Positions 23,124 to 33,373 of a stretch of 64,000 nt of DNA are shown one piece after another. Source of the stretch: Planococcus citri (taxonomy: Eukaryota; Arthropoda; Insecta; Hemiptera; Pseudococcidae); contig NC_088678.1 of assembly GCF_950023065.1 (NCBI RefSeq), positions 24,542,580-24,606,579 on the forward strand, read 5' to 3'. The position numbers were made by a program, and so were the translations under genes. Each line of letters begins with the position of its first letter. The stretch's first letter is position 1. The notes under the pieces are model-generated. The model was not told the DNA's origin and ran no database searches. It saw nothing but the letters and a program-made list of their open reading frames with translations.

Positions 23124-23379
23124 CAGAACTAGGTATCATAATTCTTGAATTAAAAAGCTCTCAGCTTACGACTTTGTTTATACAAAAAACAAAAACAAAA
23201 TCATGAATAAATTTAAATTTTAATAATTTATTTTTCATCCTTAATTTTAATTCTATTTTTATTTTTTACGATTGTAAGTTAAATACCTTAAGTAAACTAT
23301 TAATTTTCAAAATTAAAAATTTTTAAATCTTAAATTTAATTTTAAAATAACAAACGATTTTAATCATTTGTTTAACAAA
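22003..23379. other. AT-rich 3' flank of gene 3
   Basis: Contains a long poly-A run at about 23,098-23,123 and a minus-strand AATAAA (plus TTTATT near 23,227) about 150 bases past the stop of gene 3, a candidate polyadenylation signal. No gene is seen. Confidence 0.4.
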
Positions 23380-24465
23380 TCATAGTCGTGCTAAAGCTGA
23401 ACACACTTCATTCACCAACTCGTTCGAATGAATATCTTTCCAACCTGGTGAATTCAACACTCTGGCAGGTTTCAAAGAAATAAACTTGATCGCTTCATTT
23501 TTCAGTTCTTTAACGTCGTACAAATCTGCTAATGCTAAAATACTCGCAGCATTATCCACCGATATAGTCGCCCCTAATTCTTCGGCACACATAAGTTTTA
23601 ATCGATCTAAACCATATTTATCAGCAGCTGCCAATAAATCTGCGGGTACTTTTTTCAGACTTTTACACTTCCCGGTGTAAATATACCTCAGTAATTGGTA
23701 AACAGTTTCAGCATCCATGTCATCGATTTCTACTCGATTTAGTCTTCTTTCTTTCATATCGTGTTTAAACATCGTAGCAAACACCGGACTATTCGCCATC
23801 AGTATATTCTTATGCGCTGGGAACTCTTTATCGTCATTCGATATAAGAGTAACATCGCTAAATTCTCCACGTTTGAGCATCTGTCTCAAATTTTTCTTAA
23901 GATTGCAAGCAGGAAGATCTGGAAACAGCTTGGGTTTTATGCATTCGTGCACGGTTTTCTTAATTGCATCACCGTGAACTGCGGAAAACTCTATCTCGAA
24001 CATAATCGTCAACGCGTTACCGATCAACAAGTTGTTTCTAAAAATGTCATCTTTCTTGAGAAATTCTTTAAAACCTAGATTACAATGATCGATTTCCCTG
24101 TCGAATTCGTTCACTTTAGTAACTTTAGCGAACACTTTATTTCGATTCGAATCCAAAATAAAGACGTTTAATTTCGCGTAAACCTTGTCTTTTACGAAAC
24201 TACAGTTCATCAAGTAGACAGAAATGGTGTCTTTGTCGTCTGTCTCGCCGTTAGGTTTAAGTTCAAAGTTCCATTTAAACTTACGATTAGCGGTGATTGA
24301 GAACGTAGTCGCGTATAACGTACTTCCTTCTGCTTCGTGAAAATTGAAATCGTGAATCGTCCAAATATAACTCGCTTTATCGATCCGAGCTTCGGTGCTG
24401 CCAGTTTTTCTTGCCAATGTACAAAGAGGAGTACAAACGCTGGAATGGCATAATGGGAATGGCAT
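23380..24465 (-). CDS. MATH-BTB protein 3 (subgroup A)
   Basis: 361 residues in one exon from the ATG at 24465, chosen because it matches the start of gene 1; the frame continues 17 codons upstream to another ATG. MATH begins at YIWTIHDFNF. BTB has FSDV, EFPAHK, SPVFATMF and YIYTGKC. The three-box-like tail has SVDNAASIL and GWKDI. Most of the protein aligns to gene 1 without gaps. The Cullin-contact motif is MKE. The SPOP groove tryptophan position is in CNLGFKEF, again without Trp. A leader acceptor lies at 24589-24590, 123 bases upstream, with donor-like sites at 24647-24652 and 24748-24753. Together with gene 4 it forms the duplicate of the gene 1-gene 2 block. Confidence 0.93.
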   Translation of the reverse strand: MPFPLCHSSVCTPLCTLARKTGSTEARIDKASYIWTIHDFNFHEAEGSTLYATTFSITANRKFKWNFELKPNGETDDKDTISVYLMNCSFVKDKVYAKLNVFILDSNRNKVFAKVTKVNEFDREIDHCNLGFKEFLKKDDIFRNNLLIGNALTIMFEIEFSAVHGDAIKKTVHECIKPKLFPDLPACNLKKNLRQMLKRGEFSDVTLISNDDKEFPAHKNILMANSPVFATMFKHDMKERRLNRVEIDDMDAETVYQLLRYIYTGKCKSLKKVPADLLAAADKYGLDRLKLMCAEELGATISVDNAASILALADLYDVKELKNEAIKFISLKPARVLNSPGWKDIHSNELVNEVCSALARL

Positions 24466-26200
24466 GTTGAGGGAAGTATAAATTTGCAAATTTATCGCGA
24501 CGAATGGGAGCTTCAATTCATAAAATACTGTTCCTAGGAATACGATTACGTTATTCGTTCTTTATCTGCTTTTTATCCAATACATGAACTGAAACGAGAA
24601 AATTTGGATAGGTATATGAGATCGTTTAAGTAAAATTTACCTACTTACGATTTGCATTAGGTATAGTTAATTAGTCAGTTACACATTTTGCACGATAGAT
24701 GTAGGCCGGTAGATAGAATTATAGATACTAGAAACTTATTAGTTATTACTCACCAACGTATTTTCCTTTTATTTACAATCAGACAAAAATCCAATAGTGA
24801 CTAAACGACCATCTATGAAGACTTTTCATACGTTGAAGAAGGCAATTCACTTCACTGTATCTGTTCTTCAACTTATATGGGTATTAGGTAGCTACTAGCT
24901 AGTTAGTAGCTAAAAAAAATCACTGCTCGATTTCAACTAAAGCTAGGTATCAATTCAAAAATTGATAAATTCAACTTTCACGAAGTAGAGAAAATGAAAT
25001 GAACGTTTTCTCAAGCGTGTATTCGTATTTGTCATGCGTCAGAATTAGACAATCAGTCTAGCAGGTAGGGTAGGGAGGAGAAGGAAAGATCTTCTCAACA
25101 TGGACATGATTTTTCAAGAACGCTGAAGTTTTACATCATGAGTAGCGTATTCACTAGTACACTAGTACATTACAAAAGAGCATTCTTTATCTGTAGATAA
25201 GAATTTAGCGATGAGAAAAACGTATAGTGGTAGAATTGTGTAAGTGTGAACTACCTAGTACCTGTACCTACCACACGTGAGATTGTACACAAAGGCAAAC
25301 ATACGATTACATTCAATGAAGTGACCGATGGAATATTGAAATGGATCGTTTGTAGGTAGGTACTAGGTAGGTACTTAGGTAGGTAGAAGGGACTTTACCT
25401 TATATTTTGTGAAAACTAATCATAATTCCTTCTTTTCATACACACTCTTTATAAAATCATAATAAGAATGTTCAACGTTGGGGGGGGGGGGGGTTAACAC
25501 CTAACAAGGGAAGTAGGTATTCTAATCGACAGAAAAAAAATTTGAACAGCACAAAGGGCAATCGATAGAGAATTCTAAATTACACCGCCATTCAAAATTT
25601 CAAGAGAAATAAATTCATCGATTTATGACGAATTTCTGAAAAATTAAACAGGTATGTTATGACTGAGCCAGTAGGAAGGTATAATATGGAAAAAATCAAA
25701 ATTTCTCCATAAAAAGCTGAAATTCGGTATGTATACCCAATTTTCTCGTACGTATCCCCAATCAAATGGTGGTGGTTTGGAGTCGTTTTGGAGCCTGCAA
25801 CAGATTTTTGGGTTCCCCAGTTTTCGAAAAAAAAAAAAAAACTGTAAGTAAGTAGGTAGGATCCTATTAACTCGGATGAAAATTGTTTTAAAAAATGAAA
25901 ATCGACAATTTAAAACGTGAACTTGATACACGTTAGACTGGAAAATATTTTGACCAACGTTTCACACCACCACTTGTCTGCCCCCACAAGAGGCCATTAC
26001 CCTTTGTCAACCTTCGTTTTTTGGCTATGTCGCCGAAATGAAGGGTCGGAGGGGAAAGAGTGATTGAACTAAAATAATTTTACGTCAAATTTCCTATAAG
26101 CATGACCAGTTCAGTTAAAATATATTCTTTGATTTATGGTGAATTTAAAAATCAAATTTTGGCCAAAAATGAGAAAAAAAATCATAATTTTACCAAATTG
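24466..26200. other. Leader and 5' flank of gene 3, then intergenic DNA
   Basis: 24,590-25,350 aligns in ordered blocks with the flank of gene 1 but lacks the two insertions present there. A poly-G tract lies near 25,480-25,493 and GTAGGTA tracts near 25,355-25,385. The rest is AT-rich with no gene. Confidence 0.45.
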
Positions 26201-26219
26201 AGCTATAAAGCTGAAATTT

Positions 26220-27440
26220 GGGTCATACTCTACTTTCGAACTGCCAACTCGATTGGAAACGACTTCAAACCGTTTTGACTAGTTCTGGAGCCTCCAGTAG
26301 ATTTTTGAAACTTAAAATTTCATCAAAAGCAATTGGAAAGCTAAAATTCATTCTGTAAACTAATTTCAATACGCTAGGTAGTCGACTGCAAGTAGATTTC
26401 AAGTCGTTTTGGACCCTTCAGCGAGTTTTTGGAAGTTACTGGAACCTCCAGTAAATTTTTGAAACTGGCAATTTCTACAAAATTTCATCAAATGAGGTTT
26501 GAACGTCGATTAAGTTAATTCGGATAGATTTTGTAGCATTTTTTGAAAAACAGAAGTTTTGAAAAATTTGCTGGAGACTCCAAAACGGATTGAAACTACC
26601 TGCGATACACCTCACAATCAGAATAATGTCAAAAATGGGGTGTCTCTGTTTGCTAAAAATTTTATGGAAATTTCTAGCATTGAAAAATCTGCTGGAGGTT
26701 TCGGTAATTTCCAAAAAGTCGCTGGAGGCTCCAAAATGACTTGAAATCTACCGGTAGTCGACTTGATAGCGTATTGAAAGTGGAGTACACAGTGAATTTT
26801 TGATTTCCAACTCTGTTTGATAAATTTTTATGGAAATTTCGAGCATTGAAAAATCTGCTGGAGGTTCCGGTAATTTCCAAAAAGTCGCTGGAGGCTCCAA
26901 AACGACTTGAAATCTACCCGTAGTCGACTTCATAGTTCATACAGCGCATTGAAATTAGTTTACAGAGTGAATTTTAGCTTTCCAACTGCTTTTTATGAAA
27001 TTTGAAGTTTCTAAAATCTGTTGGAGACTTTGGAAATTTTCGAAAAGTCGCTGGAGGCTATAAAATGACTTGAACCAACCTGCAGTCGACTTGATAGCGT
27101 ATTGAAATTGGAGTACACAGTGAATTTTTGATTTCCAACTCTGTTTGGTAAATTTTTATGGAAATTTTGAGCATTGAAATATGTGCTAGAGGCTCCAGTA
27201 ATTTCCAAAAAGTCGCTAGAGCCTCCAAAACGACTTGAAATCTACTTGAAGTTGACTCTCCAGCGTATTGTAATTAGTTTACAGAATGAGTTTTAGCTTT
27301 CCAACTGCTTTTGATGACATTTTGTGGAAATTTCAAGTTTCAAAAATCTACTGGAAGCTCCAGAACTGCTCAAAGCGGTTTGAAATCGTTTCCAATCGAT
27401 TTGGCAGGTCGAAAATAGAGTATGTCTCAAATTTAAGCTT
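26220..27440. repeat. Degenerate ~165-bp tandem repeat
   Basis: Units carrying GTCGCTGGAGGCTCCAAAA, GACTTGAAATCTACC, GTCGACTT and a TTTCCAACT block recur with starts near 26,723, 26,889, 27,051 and 27,217, with more decayed units on either side to about 28,330. Short frames in them reading MEITxTSSRFFNARNFH-like peptides are by-products. The motif CTGGAGGCTCCAG links them to the interior of the PIF/Harbinger-like elements. Confidence 0.7.
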
Positions 27441-29382
27441 TGTAGCTCAATTAGGTAAAATTATGATTTTTTGTCTCATTTTTGAGACCAATCTCAACAA
27501 ATAATGTGAAATTCAGCTTTCCCACAATTTTCTCGAGGTTCGACTAAAAATTTTGCTAGAAAAAATCAGCCTTCGCGAACTGAAAATTGTTTTTTATAAT
27601 GTACCTACCCAATTTTTGACCCCACGATCGCTTGATCAGGTTTTGAACCGTTCTTGTTCTAAAACCTCCAGCGGATTTTTAATTTCGATTTTTTTTTAAA
27701 TTATTACTGGATAAAATTAATTTGAACCGGCACAAAAAAATTTCTAAATATCTGCCTAAATCGATCGAAAGAGTTACAAAAAATGGTAAATTTGAGTTTA
27801 TACACATAGATGATGAATTTCATTTTTCTCCTATTTACCTTTTTTTTTTTTTCAAAAGTTGGAGAATCCAAAAGTTTTAATGGAGGCTCCAGAACCGTTC
27901 AAAACGATCAACAACCGACTCAAAAGAGATCGAAAAAAGAGTACTAAGTTTTTATCTTTTTTGTTCAGGTGTTCGCTAACAATGATGTCTTCGTTTTATT
28001 TTTTTTTATTTTTTTTTTCCAAAAACAATTACGTACCTACTGGAGAAAATTTTGGATTTAATATTTTGTACTCACAAAAAAAGATTCGAAAAAACGTACC
28101 TAAATCGGTCGAAAGGGGCACAAAAATGTTGAATTTCAGCTAATGGGTGCTGAATTTCATTTTCACCTTACGTAGTAATACCTAACCTTACGCTCATCTT
28201 TTCGAGAACACTGAAGAATCCAAAAATTCGCTGGAGGCTCCAGAACTGTAAGAAACCATGACCAATCGACCAACAGTCGACTGCAAAGGGGTTGAAAATA
28301 GGGAACAAATCGATTTTCAGTTTTCCAAGTCAACAATTTTGAGGTTTTCTATTTTTGGCTCCTTGAATTCTCAAAAAATTTTCAAAAAAAACCCTAAAAA
28401 AAAAAGAAAAACACCTTTTGGCATTTTTAATGTTCGAGTGTGTAAAGAACAATAAAAGAAAAAAAAGGGACTATTTTTCTTGTTTCAATTTTTTTTTTTT
28501 TTTAGTTCCTGGAAAATACCTCAAAATGTGTAGACGAATTCTCTTCATCTCTTGCACTGATAGGAAGTTCAGTTTTCTACAAAAAGGGTCAGGTACTTCA
28601 TAACTGAAGAAGATAGGAAAGTTTTGAGAGAAAAAAGGGAATTCGCTTTACATATTTTTCAAATTTTATTATGACACTTTTTTGAATTTTATACTACCCA
28701 CCCTATTAAGTATAGGTAAAAAGTGATTACGATTTTTTTTTTCTGGAAATTGAATAAGTACTTAGGTACAATTTAATTTTTTGGAAAATTTCAAAATTTG
28801 AGCACTTCATGTGAATTTGTAAAAAAAAAAATAGTGATTTTGGAGGTGCCAATAAGTACGTCTTTTTTGTGCCCACTGTAGAGATATCAAATTCCTCAAC
28901 TTCGAGATATAAGATGAAAGATAATTATGTATTTATGAAATTTTCAAAATAATATTCAAATAGACATTACATAAACCAGTACCTATCAATGTATTCAATG
29001 TAATTAAATATCTTCTCTACTACATATACAGCAAAACCAACTACAAATGCTTCCCAGATTAGCCACCAGTAATTACTATCATAAAAATACAAAAATAATA
29101 ATATAATAAAACCAGTAGACCTATTGAGCTATACAAACGAAAACTAAAATTAATCTTATAAAAGTCAACATTCGTAAATAATACATTTTTTTTTTTCAAA
29201 AAAAATCGAAAAAACTAAACAATAATTTATACCTTTTAAATAATTTCGTTTACCTGAATCAAAACAAAATTACAAATAAAAAAACTAAATCGGTTCTCGA
29301 TTTTAAAAACTCTAGGTAAGCTACCTAATACCTGACGACACCGAATCCGACAAGTATAAAATTTTAATCACTCGTTTGACAT
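27441..29382. other. Decayed repeats and 3' flank of gene 4
   Basis: Further CTGGAGGCTCCAGAA units appear near 27,880 and 28,225. After about 28,350 there is AT-rich DNA without genes, ending in the 3' flank of gene 4. Confidence 0.4.
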
Positions 29383-30450
29383 TCATCGATTAGCTAAAGC
29401 TAAACACACATCATTTACTAACCAGAAATTAGATTTAATATTTGCCCAAGCGACTGTATTCAACACTTCAGCAGGCTTACGAGTGATGAACTTAATCACT
29501 TCATTTTTCAATTCCTTCAGACCATGTGTATCCGCCAACATGAGAATTTTCGCAGCATTCTCTACCGATAACGTCTTGTAAACTTCTTCCGCGCATATCA
29601 TTTTCAATCGATCTAGCGAATATTTACTAGCAACTGCCAACAAATCTTCCGCTACTTTTTGCAAATTATTACATTTGCCGGTGTAAATGTATCTCAAAAA
29701 TTCGTCCATGATTTCGGCGCTCATATCTTTGATATTGAAACGATTTCGTCCATTTTCTTCGGAATTTCGTTCGAGTATGGCTGCAAATGCTGAACAACGA
29801 GATGCCAAAATATTTCGGTGCGCTGGATACTCTTTACCACCGGCTACGAGTACGATATCGGAAAACTGACCATCTTCCAATAGCTGTTCCAAGTTTTCAA
29901 AAACATTACAACGAGGCACGTTTCGATATAAGGATGTCTTATCGCACTGATGGAAAGTTTTATCGATAGAATCGCGAACTTCGGAAAAATATACTTCGCA
30001 CATGACCGTCAATTTATTATCGATCAATAAGGATTTCCCGATAGCTTCTTTTTTATTCAGTATATTTTGATAACCTCGACTTATGCCATCGCTGAATTCG
30101 CGCACTTCTTCACTCGTACGATGTATCTGCTTATTTTGTTGAGAATTTAAAACATAGAAGTTGTATTTTGCGTACACCTTTTCGTGTACACGACTTGAAT
30201 ACATCAAATAAAGCGAAACTGTATCTTTGGCATCTGTGTCACCGTTTGGTTCAAGTTGCATGATCCATCGAATATCATTATTTGAATCAGCTGCGAAGAA
30301 GGGGGAATTCACAGTAGTTCCTTTTGCTTCAAAGAAATCGAAATTATGGATCGTCCAAACATAACTCGCTTCGTGGATTCGAACTTGAGTGTTGCAACTC
30401 TTTTCGGCCAACGCACAATCGGCGCTACAATGATTCGAAATCGATGCCAT
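29383..30450 (-). CDS. MATH-BTB protein 4 (subgroup B)
   Basis: 355 residues in one exon. MATH at about 28-155 (SYVWTIHNFDFF), BTB at about 181-286 (FSDIVLVAGG, EYPAHR, YIYTGKC) and a three-box-like tail. It aligns along its length with gene 2 but lacks that gene's MATH insertions. This is the most deviant BTB core in the array. SPVFAAMF is replaced by CSAFAAIL, the Cullin-contact motif has no hydrophobic residue (SEE at about 230-232), and ADKY is ASKY. The frame is nevertheless fully open. A leader acceptor lies at 30571-30572, 120 bases upstream. It may have weakened Cullin-3 binding or a different partner; that is inference. Confidence 0.91.
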   Translation of the reverse strand: MASISNHCSADCALAEKSCNTQVRIHEASYVWTIHNFDFFEAKGTTVNSPFFAADSNNDIRWIMQLEPNGDTDAKDTVSLYLMYSSRVHEKVYAKYNFYVLNSQQNKQIHRTSEEVREFSDGISRGYQNILNKKEAIGKSLLIDNKLTVMCEVYFSEVRDSIDKTFHQCDKTSLYRNVPRCNVFENLEQLLEDGQFSDIVLVAGGKEYPAHRNILASRCSAFAAILERNSEENGRNRFNIKDMSAEIMDEFLRYIYTGKCNNLQKVAEDLLAVASKYSLDRLKMICAEEVYKTLSVENAAKILMLADTHGLKELKNEVIKFITRKPAEVLNTVAWANIKSNFWLVNDVCLALANR

Positions 30451-31399
30451 ATTGAATTATTGGTAAACGATGACGAGAAAGTGTGATGCTTCAATTTACA
30501 GATACGATTGAGTTGGTCGTTTTGAATTATATTCTAGCTTCTTGCTTTATTAACTTAGATAAACTGCTATCTGAAAAAACACCAAGTTGACGATCGTACA
30601 TTAATTTCAATTCACATACAGGCAGTTGGGTTTATTTATACAGTCAGTTGGGCTCATTTGAACGTCTCATTTACCCAAAAATGGCTTTATAATTTTCAAT
30701 ATGATTTTTTTTTTTTTTCATTTTATAATCGTAATTACATAAATTAAAAGCTTAGTTATACTGGTAATCAGGAAACAATCTGAAAAACAATCCACCTATC
30801 TATTTTAAGTGCAACTTACTCGATAGGTACCTACATTGAGTGGTCCAAATTTCACTTCGCTGCTTTCTTCTCCAACGTAACGTAACTTCACACAACAAAC
30901 CTCTCAAAAATTGAATAACCAAAATTCGTCTTTCACTTATCACTACCACAACATTTTGATACAAAATGTTTTGAAATGAAACTAAATCGCTGTATTTCGT
31001 AGGATGCTCGATTGAACATGTAACATTTCGAGTTCCTTCCCCTTCTTTCTCAGGTTTTACAATCATATAAGATTACGTATTATCATCTGCGCTGGCAACG
31101 CATTGCATCTAACGTACCTAATAGGTACCTATCTTACTGCATTTTAAATTTCAAGTGTATTACTCGTAATATGCCTCGTCTCGTAATTCAATTCAATAGA
31201 AATGCGACTCGTGCAAAACAATGGGAAAGGCATACATTTAAAAAAAGAAAAAAAATTCCATTCGATGGTCAGTAGCTATAGTTACTAGTTAGCAAGTAAT
31301 TTCTGTGACAAAACAGACACAATTAGTCATCAACTGTCTCAATCGAACAATACCTATTTAAGAAATATATTAATATAAAAAAGGAACTGGTCTGAACTA
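30451..31399. other. Leader and 5' flank of gene 4
   Basis: The minus-strand acceptor TTTTTTCAG is followed by 120 bases of leader. A stretch near 31,040-31,110 resembles the duplicated segment upstream of gene 2 (CCTTCTTTCTCAG, TTTTACA, GATTACGTAT or GATTGTGTAT). No other gene. Confidence 0.45.
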
Positions 31400-33373
31400 A
31401 CAAGGGAACCTCTTGAGGTGTCACTCTCCGATTTGAACGGGACCGCGATTTTTGGAAAAAGCATAGTCTAAAACACCCAAAACCAAATTTTCACCTGTCC
31501 AAGTTCATTTTTCGATTTTTGGCGAATTTATAAAAATTCAAAATTGACTGTTTTTGGCGATTTATGCTTTTTTTTTAAAAAGTACGTACTTGATCAATAA
31601 AAATGGTCAAAAGAAAGTCCCAAAACTGATATTAATTACCCAAATCCAAATTTCACCATTTCCAGCCATTCTGGAGCCTCCAGCGCGATTTTTCAATTTC
31701 TCCAGAATTTTGAATTTGCTCCAGAATGCGTGAATATGAAGTTGGGCAGCTAAAAATCGAGTTGTATATTATACTTGACCTGTTTAACGAGTTTATCCAC
31801 ATTTGAGACGATCTTGAGAGTGACACCTCAGAAGTGGCTTTTTGAACTGCTTTTTTCAAAATTAAAAAATCAAAAGTTTCCCGTTTGTGTGAAAATTTTT
31901 AAAATTCACGCGAATCGCTGTATTCTGTCCAAAACTAACCCCTCCCCCCCCCCAATCCAAATTTCACAATTTCCAGCCATTCTGAAGCCTCCAGCGCGAT
32001 TTTCAATTTCTCCAGAATTTTGAATTTGCTCCAGAAGGCGTGAATATGAAGTTGGGCAGCTAAAAATCGAGTTGTATATTATACTTGACCTGTTTAACGA
32101 GTTTATCCACATTTGAGACGATCTTGAGAGTGACACCTCAGAAGTGGCTTTTTGAACTGCTTTTTTCAAAATTAAAAAATCAAAAGTTTCCCGTTTGTGT
32201 GAAAATTTTTAAAATTCACGCGAATCGCTGTATTCTGTCCAAAACTAACCCCCCCCCAATCCAAATTTCACAATTTCCAGCCATTCTGAAGCCTCCAGCG
32301 CGATTTTCAATTTCTCCAGAATTTTGAATTTTCTCCAGAAGGCGTGAATATGCAGTTGGGCAGCTAAAAATCGAGTTGTGTATTATACTCGACCTTGTTA
32401 ACGAGTTTATCCACATTTGAGCCAATTTTTGGAGTGACACCTCAAGAGTGGTTTTTTGACCAGTTTTTTTCAAAATTAAAAAATCCCAAAAATTAAAAGT
32501 TTCCCGTTTGTGTGGAAATTTTTGACGCGAATCGCTCTATTTTGTCCCAAAACTAACCCCCCAAATCAAAATTTCACAATTTCCAGCCATTCTGGAGCCT
32601 CCAGCGTGATTTTTCAATTTCTCCAGAATTTTGAATTTGCTCCAGAAGGCGTGAATACGAAGTTAGGCAGCTAAAAATCGAGTTGTATATTACACTCGAC
32701 CTGTTTAACGGGTTTATCCACACTTGAGCCTATTTTGAGACTGACACCTCAAGAGTGGTTTTTTGAGGTGTCACTCTCGCTCCAAAACGGCTGGAAATGG
32801 TAGGATTTGCGCTCCGAGGTTTAGTTTTACGGACAAAATACAGCGATTCGCGTAAATTTCAAAAATTTCCACACAAACGGGAAACTTTTGATTTTTTTGA
32901 TTTTTCAATTTCGAAAAAATCTGGTCAAAAAGCCACTCTTGAGGTGTCACTCTCAAAATTGGCTCAAATGTGGATAAACTCGTTAAACAGGTAGAGTGTA
33001 ATATATACAACTCGATTTTTAGCTTCCCAACTTCATATTCACGCCTTCTGGAACAATTTCAAAATTCTGGAGAAATTGAAAAATCGCGCTGGAGGCTCCA
33101 GAATGGTTGGAAATGTGAAATTTGGATTTGGGTTATTATTATTAGTTTTGGAACTTATTTTGACAATTTTTATTGATCAAGTACGTACTTTTTAAAAAAA
33201 GCATAAATCGCCAAAAACAGTCAATTTTGAATTCTTAAAAAATCGCCAAAAAATCGAAAAATGAACTTGGACAGCTGAAAATTTGGCTGTGGGGGTTTTA
33301 GACTAGGTATGCTTTTTCCAAAAATCGCGGTCCCGTTCAAATCGGAGTGTGACGCCTCAAGAGGCTCCCTTGT
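31400..33373. mobile_element. PIF/Harbinger-like long inverted-repeat element, copy 3 (largest)
   Basis: The ends are TAACAAGGGAACCTCTTGAG and CTCAAGAGGCTCCCTTGTAA, flanked by TAA on both sides. The left arm contains about three and a half direct ~310-bp units (starts near 31,641, 31,952, 32,261 and 32,567), two of them almost identical and differing mainly in a poly-C run. The right arm, starting at the head-to-head junction near 32,755, carries the inverted sequence. The reading frames repeated in these units are not genes. Non-autonomous. Confidence 0.78.
31641..32569. repeat. ~310-bp direct tandem units inside copy 3
   Basis: The sentence TTTCACAATTTCCAGCCATT, GCCTCCAGCGCGATTT, GTGAATATGAAGTTGGGCAG, TTATCCACATTTGAG recurs with a period near 310 bases. 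The second and third units are nearly identical, so the expansion is recent. Confidence 0.8.

Noticed and set aside
31653..33176. Repeated frames encoding SQMWINSLNRS-like peptides in the 5.4, 11.7 and 31.4 kb elements
   Set aside because: The same text is read in different frames and on both strands in each repeat unit, without starts, domains or conserved ends. It is repeat sequence, not a gene family.
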